Source of the DNA: Infirmifilum lucidum
GTDB taxonomy: Archaea > Thermoproteota > Thermoprotei > Thermofilales > Thermofilaceae
DNA: 64,000 nucleotides
Reading direction: 5' to 3'
Assembly: GCF_014876775.1 (NCBI RefSeq)
Contig: NZ_CP062310.1
Location: forward strand, 310,001-374,000
A program made the translations under genes and the position numbers. Within the stretch, counting starts at the first letter, position 1, and every line of letters starts with the position of its first letter. This document shows positions 42,584 to 50,998 of the stretch, in pieces. Below the pieces are notes generated by a model. That model was not told the origin of the DNA and did no database searches. It worked only from the letters and a program-made list of their open reading frames with translations.

Positions 42584-42998
42584 GTCCCTGGAGGGGCTCG
42601 TAAAGCTCCTCGTAGAGAGTTTACCCGTGAAGGCGATAATCCTGTTCGGGTCGCGGGCGCGTGGCGACTGGATTCCGGGCAGCGACTACGACCTGCTAAT
42701 CATAGCAGACTTTAAGGAAAATTATCTCGCCAGGCTGAGGCGCGTCCTCGAGATCCTCAAGGACGTCAAACTGCCGGTAGAACCACACCCCTATACCCTC
42801 GAAGAGGCGCTGAACATGCTCAGCAGGGGCAACCCGCTGATAGTCGACGCTATGGAGGAGGGGAGAGTGTTGTACTCGAGCAGTGAACTGGACGTACTGG
42901 TGGGCAAATACCGAGAGCTCAAGGAGAGGGGGCTCGCGAGGACGAGCACTACAATAGTAGTGCCCCCCTGGCAGGACGAGGGCTCTCCAAGCCAGTAG
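42567..42998 (+). CDS. MNT-type nucleotidyltransferase (HEPN/MNT pair 2)
   Basis: A 143-residue MNT protein. ILFGSRARGDWIPGSDYDLL has Gly28-Ser29 and metal-binding Asp40 and Asp42. The GTG start overlaps the HEPN gene by 17 bp. It is the likely antitoxin that modifies the HEPN partner. The C-terminal 50 residues are longer than in pairs 1 and 3. Confidence 0.87.
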   Translation: MAGETESLEGLVKLLVESLPVKAIILFGSRARGDWIPGSDYDLLIIADFKENYLARLRRVLEILKDVKLPVEPHPYTLEEALNMLSRGNPLIVDAMEEGRVLYSSSELDVLVGKYRELKERGLARTSTTIVVPPWQDEGSPSQ

Positions 42999-43229
42999 GG
43001 CTAAGGAGTGAAACTTGACTTCACTGCTCCAATGCTTGCGACCAAAGCCCTTCTTTAAGTCGGAGATGTTAGAGAAAAGTGTCTGGCTTAGTACTCTCTG
43101 GCCACGAGTGGAAAGCCCCAGTAAGTAGCACGCTTAGAGCTCGGCGTGGTGACGCCGGTTCCACGCAGGCGGGGTTCAGCGAGAGATGGGAGAAACAAGG
43201 GGCTGCAGGGCTGATTCTGGCTACCGTGC

Positions 43230-43625
43230 TCAAAGCATTAGTGGCAAACCTTTAACCAGCCTCCCTGTAACCGGGTCTACTCTGAAGCCCATCTGCTCGA
43301 GCACCACAACGCCGACAATAGGCGTCGTGCCTTCAGGTCTCCCGATAACAGGGCATTCAGCTATCCTGTCCTCGATCTGTACTATAGCCAGCCCGTATAG
43401 CGTGAGCTTAGCCCTCCCCCCGGCTACCTCGCCCTCAACCTCCCTCAAGAAGACCAGGCCTAGTTTCCCAATAATGTCTCTGGGGAGCGCCGGGTAGGTA
43501 GCGCCAGTGTCGACTAGAGAGTCGGCCTTAACTCTCCTAACACTAGTTTCTGGGAGCTCGCCGCTAACCCACCTCACGTAGTCAACAGCATTGTAGAATA
43601 CCGTCTTTACCCTAACGTGTCCCAT
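43230..43625 (-). CDS. Retropepsin-like (clan AA) aspartic protease
   Basis: A 131-residue protein: SLVDTGATYPALP has catalytic Asp39, and VVVLEQMGFRVDPVTGRLV is the C-terminal family motif. No signal peptide. It lies between HEPN/MNT pair 2 and the rml cluster, and is convergent with the former. The GLVFLREVEGEVAGGRAKL segment corresponds to the flap region. Confidence 0.82.
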   Translation of the reverse strand: MGHVRVKTVFYNAVDYVRWVSGELPETSVRRVKADSLVDTGATYPALPRDIIGKLGLVFLREVEGEVAGGRAKLTLYGLAIVQIEDRIAECPVIGRPEGTTPIVGVVVLEQMGFRVDPVTGRLVKGLPLML

Positions 43626-43824
43626 TACTCAATACAGCCTAAGCAGACCACTATTTTAAACTTTCACACCTGGCAGTGTGTAGTCGACGCCTAGCCCTCG
43701 AGTCGGGCTATCGGTTGTAGCAACAATGCTGGCTTCAATCGCAGGAGCATGATGCGTTGCGTGCTCCAGACGTCCTATAGGAGGGGCATTAGGTATATTA
43801 GCTGTCGAGGCGGGTATTAGAGCG

Positions 43825-44892
43825 ATGCTTCAAGGCGTTGTGCCTGCCGCCGGCGAGGGCTCCAGGCTGAGACCCATAACGTTCTCTGTGCCCAAGCACC
43901 TCATCCCCTTACTCGGGAAAACTCTAATCGAGCGCGTCATCAGCGACCTCGCCTCGGCCGGCGTGAGGGATATTGCCGTTGTAGTCGGCTACCTGGGCTA
44001 CATGATCCGCGAAGCCCTCGGGGAGGGCTCCAACAGCGGCGTTAGGCTGAGTTACGTCGTGCAGGAGAGGAGGCTCGGCATAGCCCACGCCGTGTTCAGG
44101 GCTCTAGAGGAGGGCTTCCTCAAGGGGCCCTTCATAGTCTACCTCGGCGACAACCTACTCGCGGAGGGCGTGGCGAAGTACCTGGAGGCTTTCCTGGAGG
44201 GCGAGAGCGACGTACACATCCTGCTGAGCAGGGTTAGAGACCCATCCAGGTTCGGGGTAGCAGTAGTCAGGGACGGCGTGGTCGTGAGGCTCGTCGAGAA
44301 GCCTAGAGAGCCTGTATCCGACCTCGCACTCGTGGGGGTCTACATGTTCAGAGACCCCGACCTGTATGCAAGGGCTTTCAAGAGCCTGAAGCCGTCGTGG
44401 AGGGGGGAGTACGAGATAACAGACCTCATACAGTGGTTCATTGACAGCGGCTACAGGGTTACGTACGGCTTCGTCGAGAAGTGGTGGAAAGACGTTGGGA
44501 CGCCTGAGAGCCTCCTTGAGGCTGTTAGCCTGCTCCTCGACAGCGTCGAGAGCAGGTTTAGAGGGGAAGTCACCGGCGACGTAAACGGGAGAGTTATAGT
44601 CGAGGAGGGCGCGGTAGTCGAGGGCAGAGTGTATGGCCCTGCCTACATCGGCAGGGGTGCATACGTGTCTAGAGGCTCAGTCGTGGAGAGCTACACGTCG
44701 CTTGAAGCCGGAACGAGGGTCGAGAGCGGCTCCCTGGCCAGGAGCCTTGTCCTCGAGAGAGCCCTCCTCGACACCAGGAGGCTTAGGCTTGTCAACAGCA
44801 TCGTCGGGAGGGAGAGCGTCGTGAAGTGTTCAAGAGAGCTGTACGGCGATTTCAGAGTCGTTATATCAGACTACAGCTACGTCGAGTTGTAG
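43825..44892 (+). CDS. rmlA: Glucose-1-phosphate thymidylyltransferase
   Basis: A 355-residue nucleotidyltransferase forming dTDP-glucose. The N-terminal signature is VVPAAGEGSRLRPITFSVPK; FIVYLGDNLL and GEYEITDLIQWF are the Mg/substrate motifs. The C-terminal 110 residues have left-handed beta-helix hexapeptide character (VVEGRVYGPAYIGRGAYV). It is of the long archaeal type. First gene of the rmlABDC cluster for dTDP-L-rhamnose, a surface-glycan sugar. Confidence 0.92.
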   Translation: MLQGVVPAAGEGSRLRPITFSVPKHLIPLLGKTLIERVISDLASAGVRDIAVVVGYLGYMIREALGEGSNSGVRLSYVVQERRLGIAHAVFRALEEGFLKGPFIVYLGDNLLAEGVAKYLEAFLEGESDVHILLSRVRDPSRFGVAVVRDGVVVRLVEKPREPVSDLALVGVYMFRDPDLYARAFKSLKPSWRGEYEITDLIQWFIDSGYRVTYGFVEKWWKDVGTPESLLEAVSLLLDSVESRFRGEVTGDVNGRVIVEEGAVVEGRVYGPAYIGRGAYVSRGSVVESYTSLEAGTRVESGSLARSLVLERALLDTRRLRLVNSIVGRESVVKCSRELYGDFRVVISDYSYVEL

Positions 44893-44901
44893 GTGGAGTT
44901 G

Positions 44902-45900
44902 ATGAGGGTTCTAGTTCTAGGCGGTGCAGGGTTCATAGGGAGCAACTTCGTGAGGCACCTCGTCTCCCAGGGGTACACTGTGGCAGTCTACGACGCGCTC
45001 ACCTACGCTGGGAGGCTCGAGAACATAACAGACCTGGTAGAGGGGGGCAGGGTGGTTTTCCAGAGGGGCGACTTGTGCGACGAGGAGCTCCTGGGGGACT
45101 TTGTGAAGAGGTTTGAGCCAGAGCTCCTCGTAAACTTCATCGCCGAGAGCCACGTTGACAAGTCAATAAATGAGCCCTCAAGGTTTATCAGGACGAACAT
45201 CGTGTGCCACCACATACTCCTGGAGATCCTGCGGAGGCTCGACAAACCCCTGCTCCACGTGTCGACAGACGAGGTATATGGGGATCTCCCCGAGGGGGTC
45301 TACGCTGACGAGCTCTACCCCCTCAACCCTAGCAGCCCGTACTCTGCTTCGAAGGCAGGCTTCGACCTCATGCTCAAGGCTTACGGCAGGACGTACGGGC
45401 TCAAGTACCTGGTAGTCAGGCCTAGCAATAACTACGGCCCCAGGCAACACCCTGAGAAGCTGATACCGAGGACTGTGATAAGGCTCGTGCTCGGCCTGAA
45501 GGCTACAATATACGGTGACGGCTCGCAGGTCAGGGACTGGCTATACGTCGAGGACAACTGCAGGGCCATTGAACTCGTCATGAAGAAGGGCTCCGCGGGG
45601 AGCATATACAACATATGTGCAGGCGAGTACGCGACGGTGAAGGATGTTGTCTCGAAGGTAGCTCTCCTCATGGGGAGAGAGCCGTCAGAGTGGGTCGTCC
45701 ACGTCAGGGGGAGGCCGGGCGAGGACAGGAGGTACGCCATGAAGTGCGAGAGGATCAGGGAGCTCGGGTGGAGGCCCCTCGTCAGCCTCGAAGAAGGACT
45801 GGCCAGGACTATCGACTGGTACAAGTCCAACGAGTGGTGGTGGAGGCCCCTCGTCGACGAGTACGTCCTCCGCGACGAGCCATGGGTGGCCCGGAGATGA
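44902..45900 (+). CDS. rmlB: dTDP-glucose 4,6-dehydratase
   Basis: A 332-residue extended SDR. NAD-binding GGAGFIGSNF, catalytic STDEVYGD (Thr, Asp, Glu), and YSASKAG (YxxxK) are present, as is NNYGPRQHPEKLIP. It converts dTDP-glucose to the 4-keto-6-deoxy intermediate. The ATG at 44902 has GGTGGAG upstream; GTG 44893 is in frame. It overlaps rmlD by 4 bp. Confidence 0.95.
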   Translation: MRVLVLGGAGFIGSNFVRHLVSQGYTVAVYDALTYAGRLENITDLVEGGRVVFQRGDLCDEELLGDFVKRFEPELLVNFIAESHVDKSINEPSRFIRTNIVCHHILLEILRRLDKPLLHVSTDEVYGDLPEGVYADELYPLNPSSPYSASKAGFDLMLKAYGRTYGLKYLVVRPSNNYGPRQHPEKLIPRTVIRLVLGLKATIYGDGSQVRDWLYVEDNCRAIELVMKKGSAGSIYNICAGEYATVKDVVSKVALLMGREPSEWVVHVRGRPGEDRRYAMKCERIRELGWRPLVSLEEGLARTIDWYKSNEWWWRPLVDEYVLRDEPWVARR

Positions 45901-46790
45901 GGGTGCTTGTTACAGGCGGAGCCGGGCTCCTCGGCTACTGGGTTGCCAGAATCTTCGCGGATAGGGGCTCCCAGGTCTACTCTACATTCCACGAGAAGAA
46001 GCCCCCGGATATTGAGGGGGTGGAGTGGCTCCACGTCAACCTGGAGGAGCGGGACTCTGTGGCCAGGGCAGTACAGTTTAGTAGGCCTGAGGTAGTCGTC
46101 CACACCGCCGCCTACACGGACGTCGATGGGTGCGAGGTCGACAGGGGGAGGGCCTACAGGGTCAACGTGCTGGGCACCAGGGCTATTGCGAGGCTGTGCA
46201 GGGACGTAGGCTTTAAACTCATCTACGTGTCAACAGACTACGTGTTCGACGGGTCTAGAGGCTTCTACAGCGAGGAGGACACGCCCAGCCCAGTGAACTA
46301 CTACGGCCTGACGAAACTCCTGGGGGAAGAGGCAGTGCTTTCCGCCTGTGAGGGCCCTGTCGTCGTCCGGGTGAGCGGGCTCTATGGCTACTCCCCTGCG
46401 GGCAAGAGGAACTTCGGCTTCAACGTCTACGAGGCCCTGTCAAAGGGCCTGGAAGTGAGGGCCTTCTCAGACCAGTACCTCTCCCCCACGTACGTCGTCG
46501 AGCTTGCAAAGTCCCTCGAGAGGCTGGCTAGAGCAGATTTCTCGGGCGTACTCCACCTGGCGGGCGAGAGGATGTCCAGGTACGAGTTCGCACTACTAGT
46601 CGCCAGGACTGGGGGCTTCAGCGAAGAACGAGTCAGGCCTACAAGCCTGAAAGACGCGAAACTCACTGCCAGGAGACCTGTAGACAGTAGCCTGAACACG
46701 GAGAAGGCCAGGGCGCTGGGCCTTTCACTACCAGCTACTAGTGAGTGTGTAAGAATGTTCGTAGAGGACATGAAGAGGTGGCTCGGCTAG
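45897..46790 (+). CDS. rmlD: dTDP-4-dehydrorhamnose reductase
   Basis: A 297-residue SDR. VTGGAGLLGYWVA, HTAAYTDVDGCE, VSTDYVFDG and YYGLTKLLGE (YxxxK) are RmlD signatures. It makes dTDP-L-rhamnose in the last step. The ATG overlaps the rmlB stop (ATGA). The frame is open further upstream inside rmlB, but that part is not protein-like. Confidence 0.95.
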   Translation: MRVLVTGGAGLLGYWVARIFADRGSQVYSTFHEKKPPDIEGVEWLHVNLEERDSVARAVQFSRPEVVVHTAAYTDVDGCEVDRGRAYRVNVLGTRAIARLCRDVGFKLIYVSTDYVFDGSRGFYSEEDTPSPVNYYGLTKLLGEEAVLSACEGPVVVRVSGLYGYSPAGKRNFGFNVYEALSKGLEVRAFSDQYLSPTYVVELAKSLERLARADFSGVLHLAGERMSRYEFALLVARTGGFSEERVRPTSLKDAKLTARRPVDSSLNTEKARALGLSLPATSECVRMFVEDMKRWLG

Positions 46791-47347
46791 TGCCCATAAA
46801 GTCCGCCAGGAGGCTCGCTATACCAGATGTGATCCTAGTCGAGAACGCCATCTTCCCCGACGACAGGGGGTTCTTTACAGAGCTCTACAAGAGGACAGAC
46901 TCCCTCGCCCACGGCATACCCTATGACTTCGTCCAGGTCAACTTGAGCTTCTCCAGGCGCGGCGTCGTGAGAGGCCTTCACTACCAGTTAAAACCCTTCG
47001 AGCAGGGCAAACTCGTCACAGTGGTAAGCGGCAGAGTCCTAGACGTAGCTGTAGACGTCAGGAAGGGGTCGCCGTGGTTCGGGAAACACGTCGTAGCGGA
47101 GCTCTACCCCGGCTTCGCCCTGTGGATCCCACCAGGCTTCGCGCACGGCTTCCAAGCCTTGGAGGATACCTACCTCTTATACCTGGTCACCAAGGAGTAC
47201 AACAGGGAGGCAGAGAGGTGCATAAGGTGGGACGACTCAGAGCTGGGCATACAGTGGCCCCTGAGAGAGGAGGTAATTGTGAGCGAAAAAGACTCAAAAT
47301 GCCCTCTCCTGAAGGAAGCCGAGACAAACTTCAACTACCCCATCTAA
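46790..47347 (+). CDS. rmlC: dTDP-4-dehydrorhamnose 3,5-epimerase
   Basis: A 185-residue cupin. DDRGFFTELYK, VQVNLSFSRRGVVRGLHYQ (catalytic His), VVSGRVLDVAVDVRKGSP and WIPPGFAHGFQAL are diagnostic. The GTG at 46790 overlaps the rmlD stop by 1 nt (TAGTG). It ends the cluster; gene order A-B-D-C. Confidence 0.95.
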   Translation: MPIKSARRLAIPDVILVENAIFPDDRGFFTELYKRTDSLAHGIPYDFVQVNLSFSRRGVVRGLHYQLKPFEQGKLVTVVSGRVLDVAVDVRKGSPWFGKHVVAELYPGFALWIPPGFAHGFQALEDTYLLYLVTKEYNREAERCIRWDDSELGIQWPLREEVIVSEKDSKCPLLKEAETNFNYPI

Positions 47348-47670
47348 ACCACTGGTTACACGGCAAGTAAGCATCCCGTGTCAGAGTACCGTTCATAGCC
47401 GGTACCCCATTCGCCAGAGGCCAGAGCCCTGTTAGCCTTAGGAAGCCTACTCGCCAGCACCACCCGTAAATCATCGCCGACGTTGAACCGCCGAGAAACA
47501 TAGCCAGGGTCATACAGTCTTGTACGCTCTACTTTACCACATTGCAGGGTCGACTCCACCCCCAGCCTCTTCACGGCAGCCACACCAAGCGTCGGTTGCA
47601 TACAGGGCACGTTTATCAGAAGACTTTGGGAAAGTTCATCCGTAAAATTTATATAGAGGGTGTTTAAAGT
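47348..47670. other. Intergenic region with an unassigned ORF fragment
   Basis: On the minus strand 47356-47610 is an 84-codon open frame (MPCMQPTLGVAAVKRLGVES at the start) that matches no family I know; it may be the end of a degraded gene. Near the right end AATTTATATA (about 47646-47655) is a good TATA box for the AbrB/PIN pair. Confidence 0.35.
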
Positions 47671-47925
47671 GTGGGTGTGGGAGTGGTAGTGGGAAGAGTG
47701 AAAATTGACAGTAAGTGGAGAGTTGTGCTACCTAGAGAAGTCAGGGAAGGGTTAAAGCCCGGCGACGAGGTTGTTGTCGAGCGTCTGGGGAGCACTATTG
47801 TCATGAGGAAGGCCAGTAGGGAGGAGCTTGTCAGGAAGTTCGAGGAGTTGAAGCTGTACGCGGGCAGGGGCGAGAACTGGGACGCTGAGGTAGGCAAGCA
47901 CAGGTTTGGCGGTGTGAAGCATTGA
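47671..47925 (+). CDS. AbrB/SpoVT-type antitoxin
   Basis: An 84-residue DNA-binding protein with the swapped-hairpin AbrB motif VDSKWRVVLPREVREGL-like (IDSKWRVVLPREVREGL) followed by GDEVVVERLGSTIVM. The C-terminal tail likely binds the PIN toxin. Several in-frame GTGs (47671, 47677, 47683, 47689) make the start uncertain; TATA spacing favours about 47677. It overlaps the toxin gene by 4 bp. Confidence 0.85.
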   Translation: MGVGVVVGRVKIDSKWRVVLPREVREGLKPGDEVVVERLGSTIVMRKASREELVRKFEELKLYAGRGENWDAEVGKHRFGGVKH

Positions 47926-48368
47926 GAGTCATCGACGCTGACATACTCTCGTACGCCCTACTCGAGAACCACATAGCAACACCCTACGCGAGGCCCATTC
48001 TTGTTAGAGCCCTCAAGGGAGAGCTTGAGGCCTATGTCCTCGACACAACCCTACTCGAGGCCTACCACACGCTGTACTGGTACTATAGAGTGCGCCCGCG
48101 CAGCGCCGTACTGGAGAAGCTGAGAATAGTAGCCGAGGGGCTAAACATCCTCTGCGCCTCCCCGCGGGGCCTGCTACTGGCCCTAGAGGAGGGCGTCCCC
48201 CCGGGAGACGGCCTCCTCGTCGCAACAGCGCTCCAGAACAGAATCCCCATCGTTGTCTCGGACGATAAGCACGTGAAAAGGCTTGCCGGGAAATACGGCC
48301 TGATATACGAGAACCCCATCCCAGAGGACGTCAAGGAGAAGATGGGCAAAGCTAACAGCCTACCTTAG
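47922..48368 (+). CDS. PIN-domain ribonuclease toxin (VapC type)
   Basis: A 148-residue PIN domain. Acidic residues are placed as in VapC: VIDADILSYAL (Asp5, Asp7), DTTLLEAYHTL (Glu), PPGDGLLVATAL (Asp) and VVSDDKHVKRLA (Asp). The TTG start overlaps the AbrB stop. It forms a VapBC-like module with the preceding gene. Confidence 0.85.
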   Translation: MRVIDADILSYALLENHIATPYARPILVRALKGELEAYVLDTTLLEAYHTLYWYYRVRPRSAVLEKLRIVAEGLNILCASPRGLLLALEEGVPPGDGLLVATALQNRIPIVVSDDKHVKRLAGKYGLIYENPIPEDVKEKMGKANSLP

Positions 48369-48510
48369 CATCCCCTCCCGCCAGCTACTTGCCTCCTCCT
48401 GGGTGCGAGAGGAAAAGGGCTGATGGAGGCCCTGCCCAAAAGTTACGAGAAATTTTCGACATCTCGAAGGGCCTCGCGTCGTGGAGGTAACGCGGTGCAG
48501 ACACCTTCTA

Positions 48511-48581
48511 TCCCCCTCGAGCGGTATTCTAACTACGTCGACCTCTAGCTCAAGCGCCTCGAGTGCCGTGACGCTGGGCAA
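48511..48581 (-). pseudogene. Remnant of a clan AA aspartic protease C terminus
   Basis: The minus strand encodes VTALEALELEVDVVR, nearly identical to VTALEAFGLEVDVVR of the intact protease at 50999-51394, and the DNA is also close (compare about 48529-48570 with 51079-51120). The rest of the gene, including the DTG region, is absent. The flanking 48369-48694 region holds no other gene. Confidence 0.6.
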
Positions 48582-48601
48582 GCACCTGAGAAGGAGCTGG
48601 C

Positions 48602-48622
48602 TATAGTGTTTAGGACGATGAG
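48602..48622 (+). repeat. 21-bp copy of the start region of the 49539 gene
   Basis: TATAGTGTTTAGGACRATGAG occurs here and at about 49523-49543, with one difference. There it spans the ribosome-binding site and ATG of the coiled-coil nuclease-like gene. Here it leads into no long frame, so it is probably a leftover of a duplicated copy. Confidence 0.5.
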
Positions 48623-48694
48623 TGCGACGTTTGCTTATGACGTAGGCGCGGGCCTGCTGAAAGGTTTTTTAATTTTTAGCGGTATGTCCATTGT

Positions 48695-49084
48695 ATGAGG
48701 GAGGAGGCCGTTAGGTGGTTTGAACAGTGTTTGGCTGATTTGAGCACAGCCGAGGATTTGCTAAGGACGGCGCACTACTACGCGGCGGCGTTTTACTCCC
48801 AACAGGCCGCCGAGAAGGCGCTTAAGGCCCTCTTAATAGCTAGTGGAAAGGCGGTTAGAACTCATGACCTAGTCGAGATGCTGGACATTATTGAACGCGA
48901 GTTAAGAGTCAGCGTAGACGAAATTAGGGCTGACGCAAGCAAGCTGACCATACACTACGTCGTGTCGCGGTACCCAGACGCGGCGAACGCTGTGCCGGCT
49001 AGGATTTATAGTAGGGAGGACGCCGAGGACTTATTGAGGAGGGCTAGTAGGGTGGTTGAATGGGTAAGGCGGCATCTGCAGTGA
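48695..49084 (+). CDS. HEPN-domain protein (HEPN/MNT pair 3)
   Basis: A 129-residue HEPN protein: FYSQQAAEKALKALLIA, His in VRTHDLVEML, and IHYVVSRYPDA. The ATG follows a T-rich TATA-like element (tttttaatttttag) by about 20 nt, suggesting a leaderless message. It overlaps its MNT partner by 25 bp. Confidence 0.87.
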   Translation: MREEAVRWFEQCLADLSTAEDLLRTAHYYAAAFYSQQAAEKALKALLIASGKAVRTHDLVEMLDIIERELRVSVDEIRADASKLTIHYVVSRYPDAANAVPARIYSREDAEDLLRRASRVVEWVRRHLQ

Positions 49085-49419
49085 AGAGCCAGGCGGCCAT
49101 GTTGAAAAGGGCTAAGGCGTTCGTGGAGAAGTTGAAGGAAGAGTTCAAGATCGAGGAGGTCTACGTCGTGGGCTCCAGGGCTAGGGGCGACTACCTGGAG
49201 GACAGCGACATAGACCTAGTGATCATCTGCGACGAGATGAAGGGAGTTAGGTACATCGACAGGCTCAACATGATGTCCAAGTACCTAGAACCCGGCGTCG
49301 AGTTCCTCGTGCTCACGCGGGAGGAGTGGGAGAAGTCCACGTCGCCCTACATGCTCGAGATGAAGAAGGAAGCCAGGAGGCTGGACGACCTCCTGAGAGA
49401 CTTGTCCTCTCAGCCCTAG
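49060..49419 (+). CDS. MNT-type nucleotidyltransferase (HEPN/MNT pair 3)
   Basis: A 119-residue MNT protein. VYVVGSRARGDYLEDSDIDL has Gly38-Ser39 and metal ligands Asp50 and Asp52. The start ATG lies inside the end of the HEPN gene. It is the presumed antitoxin of pair 3. Confidence 0.87.
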   Translation: MGKAASAVKSQAAMLKRAKAFVEKLKEEFKIEEVYVVGSRARGDYLEDSDIDLVIICDEMKGVRYIDRLNMMSKYLEPGVEFLVLTREEWEKSTSPYMLEMKKEARRLDDLLRDLSSQP

Positions 49420-49538
49420 GGTCGCCGCCGACAGCATAATCCTTGTGGTAACACTGTTCTCAATAGCCCAATCATTTCCGAGGAGAACAGAGCCCTTCTC
49501 AGCAGCCCAAGATAGCTCTGGATATAGTGTTTAGGACA

Positions 49539-50183
49539 ATGAGTAGCTCGCTTAAGAAAAAGATGCTCGAGTTGCTGGAGAGGGACGTCGAGTTTAGGTA
49601 CGCGGTGGCGGGGTACCTCGGCGTACTGGAGGTGCTGAAGAGGCTGGACAGCCTGGGGGAGGGGCAGGCCAAGATATGGGAGAACTTGAACAAACTGTGG
49701 GAGAACACGAATAAGCTATGGGAGGAAGTGAAGGCTTTGAGAGAAGACCAAAAGAAGCTGTGGGAGGAGCAGGGGAAGTTGAGAGACGATATTGGTAGGT
49801 TAGACAGGCATTTAGCCGCGTTGGGCGCTAGGTGGGGTATTATGATTGAGGGGGCTTTCAGAGAGGGCTTAAAGGGGCTGTTAAGCAGGGAGTTTGGAGC
49901 TAGTGTCGAAAAGTGGGAGTACATCGACAGGGAGGGCTACGTCTACGGCCGTGAAGCACCCGTTGAGGTCGGTATTGTCGTATCTGGTGGAAAAGTCATT
50001 GTAGTTGAGATCTCAGCGCACGTGAAGGCCTCCGACGTGCCGATATTCAAGAGAAAAGCTGAACTTTACGAGAAGGTTACTGGCAGGAAAGTTTCCAAGC
50101 TAGTGTTCGTCACGCCCTTCATCGACGACTACGCGAAACAGCTATGCCTAGCCTACGGGATAGAAGTTTATACAGCAGTCTAA
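49539..50183 (+). CDS. DUF3782-like coiled-coil protein with nuclease-like C terminus
   Basis: About 214 residues. The N-terminal half is a coiled coil of 7-residue units (NKLWENT, NKLWEEV, KALREDQ, KKLWEEQ). The C-terminal half resembles the PD-(D/E)xK-like fold of the DUF3782 group common in Crenarchaeota: VEVGIVVSGGKVIVVEISAH then KRKAELYEKVTG, with an E-x-S instead of the strict E-x-K. The ATG has AGGA just upstream; GTG at 49527 is in frame. Function is unknown; such genes often sit in mobile or TA-rich islands. Confidence 0.65.
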   Translation: MSSSLKKKMLELLERDVEFRYAVAGYLGVLEVLKRLDSLGEGQAKIWENLNKLWENTNKLWEEVKALREDQKKLWEEQGKLRDDIGRLDRHLAALGARWGIMIEGAFREGLKGLLSREFGASVEKWEYIDREGYVYGREAPVEVGIVVSGGKVIVVEISAHVKASDVPIFKRKAELYEKVTGRKVSKLVFVTPFIDDYAKQLCLAYGIEVYTAV

Positions 50184-50314
50184 ACAGAGAACGGTTCAGA
50201 AGATTTGCCATCTTTAACACCTGGAGAACTACAGTAGAGAGCTAGAGGGGATCCACCCTGAACATAGCCATTACGGCCTCGTGTAACCTCTGAACCCGCT
50301 CGCCCCTGCCGGCA

Positions 50315-50974
50315 CTACTTTGCCGACACGTGCCTGGATATTTCCAGCAGTACCTGGTGGATGCTAGACAGGAGCTTGTACAGGTCGTCGATCCTCTTAC
50401 TCACTTCATCGATCCGCCTGCTAAACTCAACCGCCAGTGCATCGATCCTCTTGTTAGTCTCATCGACCCTCTTACTCACCTCATCTATCCGCTTGCCGAA
50501 CTCGACGGTCAGAGCATCGATGCGCTTGTTGGTCTCGTCGATCCTCCTGCTGACCTCGCCCATCTGCCTGCTAAACTCAGCGGTTACAGCGTCGATGCGC
50601 TTGTTGGTCTCGTCGATCCTCCTGCTGACCTCGCCCATCTGCCTGCTAAACTCAACCGCCAGTGCATCGATCCTCTTGTTAGTCTCATCGACCCTCTTAC
50701 TCACCTCATCTATCCGCTTGCCGAACTCGACGGTCAGAGCGTCGATGCGCTTGTTGGTCTCGTCGATCCTCCTGCTGACCTCGCCTATCTCGGCCCTCAA
50801 CCGCGCCACTTCCTCCCTAACCTCTGCCCTTAATGCCCTCTGCTCCTCGACAATAGTGCCGAGGTACAGGAGGAAGATGTCCTCTGTGCTGAGCTTCTTA
50901 CCCTCCTTAAGCTTGTCGACAACAGCCCTGACTGCCTCACTCAACGCAGCCGATACAACAGGCTCCACAACCAA
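50315..50974 (-). CDS. Coiled-coil protein with five 25-residue tandem repeats
   Basis: A 219-residue protein. After an N-terminal helical region (SAALSEAVRAVVDKLKEG), residues 69-193 are five exact-length 25-residue repeats of the type R-I/V-DETNKRIDAL-x-VEF, followed by a short helical tail. This is the pattern of long parallel coiled coils such as those in phage tail fibres. No membrane segment or signal is visible. It lies 24 bp downstream of an aspartic protease gene on the same strand, so the two may form an operon. Confidence 0.75.
   Translation of the reverse strand: MVVEPVVSAALSEAVRAVVDKLKEGKKLSTEDIFLLYLGTIVEEQRALRAEVREEVARLRAEIGEVSRRIDETNKRIDALTVEFGKRIDEVSKRVDETNKRIDALAVEFSRQMGEVSRRIDETNKRIDAVTAEFSRQMGEVSRRIDETNKRIDALTVEFGKRIDEVSKRVDETNKRIDALAVEFSRRIDEVSKRIDDLYKLLSSIHQVLLEISRHVSAK
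50396..50770 (-). repeat. Five tandem 75-bp repeats inside a coding region
   Basis: Five 75-bp units code for the 25-residue repeats. Units 1-2 and 4-5 are nearly identical over 150 bp (compare the stretches near 50661-50760 and 50436-50535), 225 bp apart, pointing to recent unequal duplication. Copy number can change without a frameshift. Confidence 0.85.
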
Positions 50975-50998
50975 ACTCCTCCAAGGGGATATAAATGC

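Noticed and set aside
45615-46790. Long frame starting inside rmlB
   Set aside because: The first 94 codons overlap rmlB in another frame and are low-complexity; rmlD starts at the ATG at 45897.
47356-47610. 84-codon minus frame considered as a transposase remnant
   Set aside because: No DDE, HUH or zinc-finger motif is visible; listed only as an unassigned fragment.
50396-50770. Considered as a CRISPR array
   Set aside because: Units are 75 bp without unique spacers and keep a protein frame.
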